64,000 nt of DNA, taken from UMGS1933 sp051891435 (GTDB lineage Bacteria > Bacillota > Clostridia > TANB77 > CAG-508). The notes below the pieces were generated by a model, which was given only the letters and a program-made list of their open reading frames with translations, was not told the origin of the DNA and made no database searches. Positions 26,094 through 34,602 of this stretch are shown piece after piece. The first letter of the stretch is position 1. Each line of letters starts with the position of its first letter. A program made the position numbers and the translations under genes. The stretch lies in assembly GCA_051891435.1 (NCBI GenBank), contig JBJFFE010000072.1, forward strand, positions 1 to 64,000. The letters are read 5' to 3'.

Positions 26094-26633
26094 TTATCTA
26101 AATATTGAATATATAATTTTATTTTCTGCTAATCCTGTTTTTATATTTATTTTTCTATTATGTAAAACAGCTTCTTTAGTCATTCCTACATTTTCTAAAA
26201 TATTGCTTTTGATTTTTGTTATCATCTCACATCCATCATAAAATTCTGAAATAAGAACATCAAATTTTTTTACATTAAGTAAATAATCAATTACAACTTT
26301 TAAAGCTTCTTCCATATATCCAGAATATACTTTGTTTAAAGCAATTCCAAATTTAAACTTACATACTTTATTTATGTCAGATCTTTCAAAAGCATTAATA
26401 AATCCAATTACTTCAGATTCAGCTTTGTCTTCAATAGCCCATATTAACTCATTCATTTCATATTCTTTTATTAAAGAAGCTACCATTACTTCTGTTTCAT
26501 GCATAGTTTTATGTATATTATATCCCAAGCACTCTGTTAATTTACTTTCTGTTGCTAAATTTTTATGAACATCTTCTACATCTTCCATTCTAAATTTTCT
26601 AATTTTCAAATTTTTTGTTTCAAAATCTCTCAT
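26094..26633 (-). CDS. GNAT-family N-acetyltransferase
   Basis: A 179-residue acetyltransferase of the RimJ/RimL type: an N-terminal TKNLKIRKFRMEDVEDV, a central beta-strand pair with AIEDKAESEVIGFIN, a weakly conserved acetyl-CoA loop near KVYSGYMEEALKVVI, and a C-terminal NVGMTKEAVLHN. The start is ATG 26633, with GGAGG 5 nt upstream. A longer frame to 26690 has no ribosome-binding site. It probably acetylates an N-terminus or small molecule; the target is unknown. It lies 45 bases ahead of the hybrid kinase on the same strand and could be co-transcribed. Confidence 0.8.
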   Translation of the reverse strand: MRDFETKNLKIRKFRMEDVEDVHKNLATESKLTECLGYNIHKTMHETEVMVASLIKEYEMNELIWAIEDKAESEVIGFINAFERSDINKVCKFKFGIALNKVYSGYMEEALKVVIDYLLNVKKFDVLISEFYDGCEMITKIKSNILENVGMTKEAVLHNRKINIKTGLAENKIIYSIFR

Positions 26634-26815
26634 TTTTTCCTCCATATAAATTTTAATTATTACATCATATATCAGATTATATGTTATCACAAAATAAAAT
26701 AATTATCAATAAAAATTTTTGTATTCAAAAAGGTAGGTTTTTATTAAAAAATCTTGTATAATATATATATCTTGGAATTACTTATTTTACAACTTATTTG
26801 AAGGGTGTGATTGCT

Positions 26816-27778
26816 TTGATTAATAGAGATGATAATCCAGAATTTTTAAATGCTTTTTTAGATTATAATATTACTATTTTAAATAAATCTCCTAATACTG
26901 TAAAGGAATATAATTATGATATTTCAAATTTTTTAAAATTCATTAAATCTGGAAAAAAAAATGATTTTAAAGATATTGATATTTCTAAAATGACACTTGA
27001 TGAAATAAAACGTATCAAATTAGAAGATATTCATTCTTATATTGCATACATGGCTACTGACTTAGATAGCAAGCCAACTACTCGTGCTAGAAAAGTATCT
27101 AGTATAAGAGTATTTTTTAATTATTTACTTAAAAATGCTAAGTTGATTGAAAATAATCCGGCACAATATTTAGAAACTCCTAAACTTGGTAAGCGCATTC
27201 CTAAATATTTAAGTTTAGATGAAAGTAAAAAATTATTAGATATTGCTAAAGATGAAAACAATCGAAATAATAAAAGGGATTTTGCAATAACTACTTTATT
27301 TTTAAATTGTGGCATGCGTTTATCTGAACTGGTAGGAATTAATATTACAGATATTAATTTTAGTGAATGTAAACTTAATGTTATTGGTAAAGGAAATAAA
27401 GAAAGAACTATTTATTTAAATAAGTCTTGTATAAATGCAATTAAGGATTATTTGGAAGTAAGACCTAAAATTGTCGTAAAATATAATTCAAAAGATGCCT
27501 TATTTTTAAGTGAACGTAAAGAACGCATTAGTAATAGAACTGTTCAAACAATTATTAGAAAAGAACTTTTAAAAGCTGGATTAGATATTAATAAATACTC
27601 AGTACATAAATTAAGACATACTGCGGCCACATTAATGTATCAATATGGTAATGTTGATATACGAGCTCTTCAAGAATTATTAGGGCATGAAAGTATATCA
27701 ACAACTGAAATTTATACCCACGTAGATGACATTCAAGTTAGAAATGCAGTTGAAAGTAATCCATTAGCAAATTTATAA
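26816..27778 (+). CDS. xerC: Tyrosine recombinase, XerC type
   Basis: A site-specific recombinase of about 320 residues. The N-terminal SAM-like core-binding domain (residues 1-110) is followed by the catalytic domain: first Arg in NCGMRLSELVG, the Lys in IGKGNKERTI, HKLRHTAATLMYQ (His and Arg), GHESISTTEIYTHV with His, and the nucleophile Tyr in IYTHV. The set is complete. TTG 26816, about 10 nt after AAGGG, is my preferred start; TTG 26798 overlaps the ribosome-binding site. It pairs functionally with the XerD-like gene at 29038 for chromosome-dimer resolution. No dif site was found in the window. Confidence 0.9.
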   Translation: MINRDDNPEFLNAFLDYNITILNKSPNTVKEYNYDISNFLKFIKSGKKNDFKDIDISKMTLDEIKRIKLEDIHSYIAYMATDLDSKPTTRARKVSSIRVFFNYLLKNAKLIENNPAQYLETPKLGKRIPKYLSLDESKKLLDIAKDENNRNNKRDFAITTLFLNCGMRLSELVGINITDINFSECKLNVIGKGNKERTIYLNKSCINAIKDYLEVRPKIVVKYNSKDALFLSERKERISNRTVQTIIRKELLKAGLDINKYSVHKLRHTAATLMYQYGNVDIRALQELLGHESISTTEIYTHVDDIQVRNAVESNPLANL

Positions 27779-27784
27779 TTATAT

Positions 27785-27807
27785 GGGTCGCAGGTCTTCA
27801 GCGACCC
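27785..27807. terminator. Hairpin between convergent xerC and the yneA-like gene
   Basis: GGGTCGC pairs with GCGACCC, followed by a T-rich run on the + strand. The sequence (with GTCTTC in the loop) is half of the REP-like element found at 34504-34588. Confidence 0.7.
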
Positions 27808-27823
27808 GTTTTGATTTTTTATT

Positions 27824-28120
27824 CTATGCAGCTGGTATGTACAATTCTTGATTAATATATAATGTACTATTATTTAATTTATTTATTTCTTTCAAATCCC
27901 CTATTATATATCTAACATCTTTTCCCTCATAATAAGAATTATTTTTTTGTAGATCGATTGCTATACTCCAAAGAGTATCTCCAGATTTTACATACATTGT
28001 TTTGTATTCATGAGTTGTATAAGATAATGTTGATTTAACTATTATTAAAGATAATATAAATGTAACTCCTAATACTATTAGTATGCTTCTTATAAATTTT
28101 TTTACATTTTTTATTTTCAT
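27824..28120 (-). CDS. YneA-like SOS division inhibitor with LysM domain
   Basis: A 98-residue protein with one transmembrane helix (about residues 11-30) and an extracytoplasmic LysM domain (VKSGDTLWSIAIDLQ through ELYIPA). This is the architecture of YneA, which blocks septation while DNA is damaged. Its promoter contains a LexA-type box (28164-28177), which supports that role. YneA genes usually sit beside lexA; here they do not. Without the LexA evidence it would be just a small LysM membrane protein. Confidence 0.8.
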   Translation of the reverse strand: MKIKNVKKFIRSILIVLGVTFILSLIIVKSTLSYTTHEYKTMYVKSGDTLWSIAIDLQKNNSYYEGKDVRYIIGDLKEINKLNNSTLYINQELYIPAA

Positions 28121-28159
28121 ATCTATTCCTCCGTACGAACATTTATTTGATATACATAT

Positions 28160-28188
28160 ATTATAAACAGTTGTTCGTATTTTGTCAA
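28160..28188 (-). promoter_or_regulatory. Consensus promoter with embedded LexA box
   Basis: On the minus strand TTGACA (28183-28188), a 17-nt spacer and TATAAT (28160-28165). The spacer holds CGAACAACTGTTTA (28164-28177), which matches the Gram-positive LexA consensus CGAACRNRYGTTYC at 12 of 14 positions. A second half-site CGAACATTTATTTG lies at 28136-28149 near the ribosome-binding site. Confidence 0.85.
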
Positions 28189-28242
28189 TAGATTTTTTAA
28201 AATATTTTAAAAATCAAGTTAATGTTCAGTAAGTGTTTTGCC

Positions 28243-28269
28243 AGACTACCTTTTGTATGATTTTCTAAA
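28243..28269. repeat. Third copy of the ytvI-flanking repeat core
   Basis: CTACCTTTTGTATGATTTTC, as at 1277-1296. It is preceded by GTTAATGTTCAGTA (28218-28231), which also occurs at 50746-50759, and followed by a small G+C-rich palindrome near 28274-28297. The gap 28121-28357 otherwise contains the LexA-regulated promoter and, near 28312-28342, an A/T-rich hairpin (ATCTAC/GTAGAT) that probably terminates the gene at 28358. Confidence 0.65.
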
Positions 28270-28357
28270 TTAATAGGGACACAATCATGCACCCCTACTA
28301 AATAATAAAAACCCATCTACTAATAATTAATGTAGATAGGTCTTAGTATATAAAAAT

Positions 28358-29026
28358 TTATTCATTTCTTCCATCATCTGAATTGCTAGTGCTTCTAGGA
28401 TGACTAGGATGGTTAGGACTCTTTCTTGCTTCATATAAAGTATAATCATATTCTGCTTCAAAACCATCTGGAGTTTGGAAAAAGTCTATGTGATGCAAAT
28501 TAAATTCTATTGGAATGGAACTTTTAGATTCATCTTCTTTTAATAAATCCCATATTGATTGTTTAACTCTTATTATTAGTTCTTCTTTAGATTGCGCAGT
28601 TACACATTTTCTTTCTATCTTTTCTCTTTTTCCATATTCTTGTTCCAATACATGCATATGTCCATTAGAAGAATGAACCTTGTTCTTTAAATGTTCTAAG
28701 TGATGTCTTTGTTTTGCTATATTTTCAGCTATTTTTTGACGTTCTTCAAAAGAAGAAGTAAGTAAATCATAGTAATGCATTTTAAAATCTATCTTAGCAG
28801 CAGTATTTCCGTTTGCTAATTTATAAAAAATATCTTCTCCACTCATAGAAAGATGTTGGGGTATTATATCTAATGTAGACATGAAGTCAAATAATCCATT
28901 CTTGGCAAATTGAATTTTTTTTGCTAGTAATTCTTCATTGTCTGACGTGTATCCTTTCGAAAAGGCTATTACAGCCTTTCTCAATCGATTAATTAATAGT
29001 AATCTTTCTTTATTTTTATCAATCAT
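28358..29026 (-). CDS. Unrecognised 222-residue helical protein
   Basis: I do not recognise this protein. It looks soluble and helical in its first two thirds, with a charged, histidine-rich segment (EERQKIAENIAKQRHHLEHL near residue 95-115) that may form a coiled coil. A short beta-like region follows (FNLHHIDFFQTPDGFEAEYD, near 175-195), then a Ser/Pro-rich tail. The start at ATG 29026 is 11 bases after xerD's stop, so the two are probably co-transcribed. Role unknown. Confidence 0.7.
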   Translation of the reverse strand: MIDKNKERLLLINRLRKAVIAFSKGYTSDNEELLAKKIQFAKNGLFDFMSTLDIIPQHLSMSGEDIFYKLANGNTAAKIDFKMHYYDLLTSSFEERQKIAENIAKQRHHLEHLKNKVHSSNGHMHVLEQEYGKREKIERKCVTAQSKEELIIRVKQSIWDLLKEDESKSSIPIEFNLHHIDFFQTPDGFEAEYDYTLYEARKSPNHPSHPRSTSNSDDGRNE

Positions 29027-29037
29027 TATCTTCTATC

Positions 29038-29919
29038 CTATGCCCTTGGGTGTGCCTTTCTATATATATTTTTTAAACTTTCATCTTGAAACTGCATATA
29101 TACTTGTGTTGAAGATATATCTGAATGTCCAAGCATTGTTTGTATTGATTTTAAATCTGCTCCATTTTGTAATAAATGTGTTGCAAAAGAATGTCTTAAA
29201 ACATGTGGTGTAATTTCTTTTGTTATATGTGCTTGTTCTTTATAAAATTTAACAATTTTCCAAACACCTTGTCTTGTTAATCTCTTACCATTTATATTAA
29301 CAAATAGAGCTTTTTCATTTTCATCTTTTATTAATACATTTCTTACATTATCAACATATTCTTTAAGAGCATTTAAAGATATTTTCCCAAGAGGAATTGT
29401 TCTTGTTTTTGTTCTTGATTTACAATTTACAACTCCTTCTTCTAAATTAACATCTTCAATATTTAAAGAAATTATTTCTGTAACTCTCATTCCTGTAGCA
29501 TAGGCAAATTCTAACATTGCCTTATCACGAATTCCCTTTAAATCAACATTTTTAGGTTGATTTAAAAGAAGTGTTACTTCTTCAGATGTTAATATACTTG
29601 GAGCTTTTTTATCAATTTTTGGCGCTTGTACATGTGCTGTTGGATCTTCTTTAACTTTTTGATTTTTTAATAAGTACTGATAAAATAATCTAATTGAAGC
29701 AAGATGTCTTGAAATTGTAGTTGGTTTCTTATTTAAACTATCTAAATAAGTTAAATAATTTTTTACATCTTTTTCACTTGCTTTAATATAATCTATGTTA
29801 TTAGAATCTATATAATTTTGGTATTGTAAAATATCTCTTTTATATGATTGAAAAGTATTGTCTGATAGTTTTTTTTCATTTCTTATAAAATTTAAAAAAA
29901 GTTCAATTTGTTTTTCCAT
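29038..29919 (-). CDS. xerD: Tyrosine recombinase XerD
   Basis: A 293-residue recombinase of normal XerD length with a full catalytic set: Arg in ATGMRVTEIISL, Lys in CKSRTKTRTIPLG, HVLRHSFATHLLQNGADL, GHSDISSTQVYMQ with the Tyr nucleophile. The EPTAHVQAPK and LTSEEVTLLL segments are typical of XerD. Position next to spoIIM is the Bacillus arrangement (spoIIM-xerD region). It should act with XerC at dif during chromosome segregation. Confidence 0.92.
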   Translation of the reverse strand: MEKQIELFLNFIRNEKKLSDNTFQSYKRDILQYQNYIDSNNIDYIKASEKDVKNYLTYLDSLNKKPTTISRHLASIRLFYQYLLKNQKVKEDPTAHVQAPKIDKKAPSILTSEEVTLLLNQPKNVDLKGIRDKAMLEFAYATGMRVTEIISLNIEDVNLEEGVVNCKSRTKTRTIPLGKISLNALKEYVDNVRNVLIKDENEKALFVNINGKRLTRQGVWKIVKFYKEQAHITKEITPHVLRHSFATHLLQNGADLKSIQTMLGHSDISSTQVYMQFQDESLKNIYRKAHPRA

Positions 29920-30016
29920 TTTTTTTGCTCCTTTTATATTATTTTGTATACATAATAATTTATGTATATTGTTATATCAAATTAAACAAAAATTGTAAAT
30001 AGATTTTTGATATTTT

Positions 30017-30661
30017 TTAAAGATATTTTGAAACTATATATATTAAACTTGTCGAAACATATGCTTCAATAGTTGCAGAAAATAATAGCAATAGCATTAC
30101 TATTGCACAATATACGCTATATTTTATTGTTACATATTTAATATTACTATTTTTATTTACTAATTCAGTACGAAATTTTAAACCTTGAACAATTAAAAAA
30201 ATAATAGCTGGTATAGTAATAATATTCTGCAATAGCATAGTTGAACAAAAGAATAATATGCCCTTAAAAAAAGTAAAAATTAACATCAGTGAAGATATAG
30301 TATATCCAAATGTTATACCTAAGAATAAAGCAACCATATATAATAAAAAATTACCAAAAAAAGTTAAACCAAGTAACCAAAGAACTACAACAGTTATAAT
30401 ACTTTTTATTATAGATTGTTTTAATACACTATTTTTAGAGATTTCGTTACCATTTTTTAAATATTCAATAGACGTATTTATATATTCACTAATATTATTT
30501 GCTTGCGCATCTGGTAAACTATTAACTACCATAACTCCAATACAAATTCCTACTATAAATATAGTTAACACAATAATATATCTACTCATATTTGAACTTA
30601 TGTGGTTTAATATTAAATTTCTATTAGTTAATTTATAGTGTTTTTTATATGACCTTTTCAT
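30017..30661 (-). CDS. spoIIM: Stage II sporulation protein M
   Basis: A 214-residue membrane protein with five hydrophobic segments, matching SpoIIM. With SpoIID and SpoIIP it drives septal peptidoglycan degradation and engulfment of the forespore. A SpoIIP gene is present at 62376 in this window. The first helix follows a basic cytoplasmic N-terminus (KRSYKKHYKLTNRN). The gene is 97 bases upstream of xerD. Confidence 0.9.
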   Translation of the reverse strand: MKRSYKKHYKLTNRNLILNHISSNMSRYIIVLTIFIVGICIGVMVVNSLPDAQANNISEYINTSIEYLKNGNEISKNSVLKQSIIKSIITVVVLWLLGLTFFGNFLLYMVALFLGITFGYTISSLMLIFTFFKGILFFCSTMLLQNIITIPAIIFLIVQGLKFRTELVNKNSNIKYVTIKYSVYCAIVMLLLLFSATIEAYVSTSLIYIVSKYL

Positions 30662-30742
30662 CCTATGTTCTTTTCCCCCTTTTTGTATATCTAATTTGTA
30701 TTCTGGAAAAGAACAAAAAAGAACAAGCTTTGTTTATTTTAA

Positions 30743-31939
30743 TTAATTTTTCAATTCAACCTTCCCATACACGCCACCTCCACCAGCATGTATATTTAGC
30801 TTTCCTTCTCTTGCCAAAATAATAGAATGTGCAATTTTTGAACCAACTAGGGCTTCAATGTCGTCATTTGTAATTTTATGTAATATATTCATTTCAGTTC
30901 CAAAAGTAGATAATAGTTTTTCTATTGATTTGGAACCTAGTCCTGGAATAAATACTAATGGTATTTGATATATGTATTCAGGTCTATTTTGGGGACTAAT
31001 AGTAGTTTTTTTGTCCTTTATTACCGTAACCCTATCCCAAACACCTATAGTTATATTTTTACTATCACAAGTATCACATTTATATATTGGTGCATCACCT
31101 AAAAGGACTTTGTTGCAAGTTTCACAGTAACTTCTATGGTATTTTCCTAGTTGTGGATTTAGTCCGTAATTTGAAATAATTTTTCTACCATCTTCATTTT
31201 TTAATGCTTTTACTAACTCCTTAAAGCTTATATCATCTACTAAAATTTTATTATATTCTCTAGCAATTTTTGGTAACGAATGAGCATCTGAATTTGTTAA
31301 AAATGCTTTGTTTTCTAGTTCAGATATCATGTCTGCCATAAATGTATCAGAACTTAATCCTAATTCTATTGCTAAAATATCATCATATTTCTCTTTGAAA
31401 ATTTTTTCTAATCTATCAGTACAATTTCCGTAAAAACTTTTATGAGGGGTAAAACAATGTGCTGGTATTAAAATTCCATTATATTTTTTTACAATATCTA
31501 TTAATTCATAGGCTGATATATCAGCACGTTGAGAACTTAAAGTTATGTTTTTTATATGTTTACTCATTTCGTTTGAAAAAGCTTTTATGTCTGACAAATG
31601 AGGAAAAAAGCATAAATTATGAGCACTTCCGCAATGCCCATTTAGTCCTATTTCTGATGTTTCAATCTCGCTTCCTAATATTATGCAAATCTTATCTTTA
31701 TATATAATTCCCCCGTCTTTAATTTCATATGCTTCTCCTGTTTTTAAAAATTCTTCAATATCTCTTATAACATATGGAGATGCACAGTCTATAATTCCAA
31801 CAATATCAATACCTTTTCTTTCATTGCATTCTTTTGCAATATTAGCAAAATTCAAAGATTTTGCAGCTGTAATTTTTATTGGTTTATTATTTTGGCTTCT
31901 ACCAATGTGCACATGTAAATCTGCAAATACTTCGTACAT
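30743..31939 (-). CDS. Endonuclease Q-like PHP-domain protein
   Basis: A 398-residue protein. The N-terminal PHP metal site starts with ADLHVHIG, followed by DIVGIIDCA and the later GLNGHCGSAHNL and LTNSDAHS histidine/aspartate motifs. A zinc-binding CxxC...CxxC module (CETCNKVLLGDAPIYKCDTC, near residues 270-290) follows, then a helix-hairpin-helix-like tail (IPGLGSKSIEKLLSTFG). This is the layout of endonuclease Q, which cuts 5' of deaminated or abasic sites in DNA. In Firmicutes such genes are often annotated as helicase-like. It forms an operon with the two genes upstream. Confidence 0.85.
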   Translation of the reverse strand: MYEVFADLHVHIGRSQNNKPIKITAAKSLNFANIAKECNERKGIDIVGIIDCASPYVIRDIEEFLKTGEAYEIKDGGIIYKDKICIILGSEIETSEIGLNGHCGSAHNLCFFPHLSDIKAFSNEMSKHIKNITLSSQRADISAYELIDIVKKYNGILIPAHCFTPHKSFYGNCTDRLEKIFKEKYDDILAIELGLSSDTFMADMISELENKAFLTNSDAHSLPKIAREYNKILVDDISFKELVKALKNEDGRKIISNYGLNPQLGKYHRSYCETCNKVLLGDAPIYKCDTCDSKNITIGVWDRVTVIKDKKTTISPQNRPEYIYQIPLVFIPGLGSKSIEKLLSTFGTEMNILHKITNDDIEALVGSKIAHSIILAREGKLNIHAGGGGVYGKVELKN

Positions 31940-31941
31940 AA

Positions 31942-32094
31942 TTAGCCTTCTTTCTTTTTACTTTCAATTTGTGTTATATATTTTTCTTCTCTGATGCTAT
32001 AGTTTTGCAACATACTTATTATTGTTATTTCCGGATTGTTTACATCATCAGCTGTTCTAGATATTAAATCAAAAAATCTACCTTTTCCAATCAT
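31942..32094 (-). CDS. Unrecognised 50-residue protein translationally coupled to the HD gene
   Basis: A short frame beginning MIGKGRFFDLISRTADDV and ending in a Lys-rich tail. Its ATG overlaps the TGA of the HD-domain gene (ATGA at 32091-32094), and its stop is 2 bases before the endonuclease Q gene. Tight packing between two real genes and translational coupling support expression. I do not recognise the family. It may be an accessory to one of its neighbours. Confidence 0.72.
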   Translation of the reverse strand: MIGKGRFFDLISRTADDVNNPEITIISMLQNYSIREEKYITQIESKKKEG

Positions 32095-32630
32095 ACAATA
32101 ATCTCCATTTCTGTGTTAATAAATTCTTTAAATTTTTCTAAAAAAATATTATCGCATCCTTTTAAGTTCCTGTGTTCTAAAAGTACAAGTGCTTCATCCA
32201 AAGGGAATCCCCTTCTTTCCGCTCTATCTACCATCATTCCGCCAAATTGGTCTACTAATTCTAAAATATCACTTTCTTTTTCTCTATGAGTGTTATCGTT
32301 ATAACGATTATGTTCTAAACAAATTTTACAAAATCTTGGAGGAAAACCAAGTTTTGCAAGGTATTCTGCGCCTTCTTTTGCATATGTCTTTACTTTTTCT
32401 AAACTTAATGCATCATGACTTTTTTTACAAGAGCATAATAAGCATGCTGTGATTATTAAATTTTTATCTACATCTAAATTCATTGTTTCAATAAATAATT
32501 TAGCAATTATCGTTTTAAAAATCACTGACTTGTCAAAGTAAATTGGAACTTTTTTTGCAGCATAAGTCATTATGTCAATTTTTTTATTAAAATCTTTTTC
32601 ATTTAAAATATATTCTGCAAAAGTTTGCAT
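32091..32630 (-). CDS. HD-domain protein
   Basis: A 179-residue helical protein resembling small HD-domain phosphohydrolases. The metal motif is blurred: CSCKKSHDALSLEK near residues 68-81 may hold the HD pair, and LEHNRYNDNTHREKESDILELVDQFGG with DRAERRGFPLDEAL near 140 follows. A classic HDxxK is not evident, so catalytic activity is uncertain. It heads a three-gene operon with the 50-residue protein and the endonuclease Q-like gene, which suggests a nucleotide or DNA-repair role. Confidence 0.65.
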   Translation of the reverse strand: MQTFAEYILNEKDFNKKIDIMTYAAKKVPIYFDKSVIFKTIIAKLFIETMNLDVDKNLIITACLLCSCKKSHDALSLEKVKTYAKEGAEYLAKLGFPPRFCKICLEHNRYNDNTHREKESDILELVDQFGGMMVDRAERRGFPLDEALVLLEHRNLKGCDNIFLEKFKEFINTEMEIIV

Positions 32631-32721
32631 ATTATCTCCTTTTTTGCAATATTTTAAATAAATTATATTACATAAAAAATATATTTTTCAAGTAATTACT
32701 AAAATGTTTCAGTAAAGTAAT

Positions 32722-32754
32722 AAAACTGTAATATTTTGGTAATATTACAGTTTT
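32722..32754 (-). terminator. Terminator overlapping the end of rnhA
   Basis: AAAACTGTAATATT and AATATTACAGTTTT are perfect 14-bp complements around TTGGT. The right arm includes the rnhA stop codon, so the hairpin forms at the very end of the coding region. Confidence 0.75.
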
Positions 32755-33182
32755 AAAATTGCATTTCTAGCAAGTTCATCACATCTATTATTAAATTCAT
32801 TGTCACTATGCCCTTTTACTTTTATAAACTTTACTTCGTGCTGTTTGACTAATGCATATAATTCAAGCCATAATTCTTTATTTTTTACTGGCTCTTTTTT
32901 AGAGTTTTGCCAATTCTTTTTTATCCAATTTTCTATCCAATGTTGGTTAAATGCATTTACTACATAAGCACTATCACTATATATAGAAACTTTACAAGGT
33001 TCCTTTAATAGTTTTAATCCTTCTATTACTGCTGTAATTTCCATAACATTATTAGTAGTATCAGGATTACCTCCGCTTATTTCTTTCTTGGTATCTTTAT
33101 ACATAAGTATAGTTCCCCATCCCCCTGGTCCTGGATTTCCTGAACATGCCCCATCTGTGTAAATGATAACTTCTTTATTCAT
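32745..33182 (-). CDS. rnhA: Ribonuclease HI
   Basis: A 145-residue RNase HI that cuts the RNA strand of RNA-DNA hybrids. Catalytic residues are visible in YTDGACSGNPGPGGWG (first Asp), NNVMEITAV (Glu), YSDSAYVVN (second Asp) and GHSDNEFNNRCDELA (His and last Asp). It has the E. coli-type basic protrusion (WIENWIKKNWQNSKKEPVKN, starting near 78), so it is a full-length HI enzyme without an extra hybrid-binding domain. Confidence 0.95.
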   Translation of the reverse strand: MNKEVIIYTDGACSGNPGPGGWGTILMYKDTKKEISGGNPDTTNNVMEITAVIEGLKLLKEPCKVSIYSDSAYVVNAFNQHWIENWIKKNWQNSKKEPVKNKELWLELYALVKQHEVKFIKVKGHSDNEFNNRCDELARNAILKL

Positions 33183-33273
33183 AAATTACTCCTTTTAATC
33201 ACTTGCGTTCATTTTTTCTTTATGATATTATATCAATAAACAATTTATAAAAGCAATAAAATAGGAGATTTTT

Positions 33274-34500
33274 ATGGATAAAATTTTAGGAATAATATCT
33301 GAATATAATCCTTTTCATTATGGGCATTTATACCATATTAACGAATCAAAAAAATTAGTAAATCCAGATTACACTGTTGCAGTCATGAGTGGTAATTTTG
33401 TAGAACGTGGCGATGCTGCGATTATAGATAAGTGGTCTCGTGCTGAAATGGCTTTAAATAATGGTGTCGATTTAGTAATTGAATTACCTTTAATTTACAG
33501 TATTTCAAGTGCTGAAAATTTTGCTATGGGTAGTATAAAAATTTTAGATAGTTTAAGCATGGATACAGCCATTTCTTTTGGAAGTGAATGTGGAAATATT
33601 AATATTTTAAATTCAATTGCTCAAGTATTATGTGAAGAACCTAAAGAATATTTATCTATTTTAAACCATGAACTCGACTCTGGCATTTCTTTTCCTAAAG
33701 CACGTGAATATGCTTTATTAATGTATTTAAATGATATTAGGAAATTTGCAAATGTTCTTTCTGAACCTAATAACATTTTAGGTATAGAATATTTAAAAGC
33801 TATTCAAAAACAAAAAGCAAAATTAAGAGCAACAACAATAGTAAGAAAAGGCGCTAATTATAATGATTTAGATTTAAAAGATAAATACTCTAGTGCATCT
33901 GCAATTCGTCATGGTTTATTAAATAATATAGATATTAAGCCATATATTCCAGAATCTTCTAACAAAATTTTACAAGATAAAATATCCAAGAATGAAATTG
34001 TGTATGGATTGAAAACATTTGAACAAGCAATAATCTATAAGTTAAGAACTATGTCACAAGAAGAAATAGCAACCCTTCCGGATGTTACTGAAGGTTTAGA
34101 GAACAAGATAAAAAAAGCTTCAGATTCTTGTAATAATTTAGCAGATTTAACTAGTATGATTAAATCAAAAAGATATACTATGACAAGAATTAATAGAATT
34201 TTATTATATGCTTTATTAAATATTACTAAAAAAGACATTGTGGAGTCCTATAAAGTTATTCCTTATATTCGTGTACTTGGTGTAAATCAAAAAGGAAAAG
34301 AACTGCTTTCTAAAATATCAAAAGCAAATAAAAAGATAAACATTGTTACTTCACCAAAGAAATTTTTAGATACAACGAAAAATAAGTCCTTAAAGAATAT
34401 GCTTGAAAAAGATATGTTTGCAAGCAATATTTATACCTTAGGATATAAAAAAAATCCAAAAGCAAATCTGGATTTAACAAATAAATTAGTAACATTATAA
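33274..34500 (+). CDS. tmcAL: tRNA(Met) cytidine acetate ligase
   Basis: A 408-residue nucleotidyltransferase-like enzyme that makes N4-acetylcytidine at the wobble base of elongator tRNA(Met) from acetate and ATP. It starts with the family's GIISEYNPFHYGHLYHI motif (HxGH-like), then VAVMSGNFVERGDAAI and LVIELPLIYSISSAENFA. TSSAIRxG-like SSASAIRHG follows near residue 210. Monocistronic with AGGAG upstream; a REP-like element follows the stop. Confidence 0.93.
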   Translation: MDKILGIISEYNPFHYGHLYHINESKKLVNPDYTVAVMSGNFVERGDAAIIDKWSRAEMALNNGVDLVIELPLIYSISSAENFAMGSIKILDSLSMDTAISFGSECGNINILNSIAQVLCEEPKEYLSILNHELDSGISFPKAREYALLMYLNDIRKFANVLSEPNNILGIEYLKAIQKQKAKLRATTIVRKGANYNDLDLKDKYSSASAIRHGLLNNIDIKPYIPESSNKILQDKISKNEIVYGLKTFEQAIIYKLRTMSQEEIATLPDVTEGLENKIKKASDSCNNLADLTSMIKSKRYTMTRINRILLYALLNITKKDIVESYKVIPYIRVLGVNQKGKELLSKISKANKKINIVTSPKKFLDTTKNKSLKNMLEKDMFASNIYTLGYKKNPKANLDLTNKLVTL

Positions 34501-34503
34501 AGC

Positions 34504-34588
34504 GTAGGGGTCGCACTCCAGGGCGACCCGCAAAAGAATCTAAATATTCTATTATTTATTTCGGGTCGCCGAAGACGGCGCACCCTAC
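34504..34588. repeat. REP-like composite palindrome, copy 2
   Basis: GTAGGGG at one end and CCCTAC at the other, with two inner G+C-rich hairpins and an A/T-rich AGAATCTAAATATTCT centre. The reverse complement aligns with 17281-17358 along its whole length. It lies between convergent tmcAL and yebC and probably stops both transcripts. Confidence 0.85.
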
Positions 34589-34602
34589 AAATATTCTGTA
34601 TT

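Noticed and set aside
26000..30000. A chromosomal dif site near the two Xer recombinase genes.
   Set aside because: No sequence close to the Firmicutes dif consensus was seen there or elsewhere in the window.
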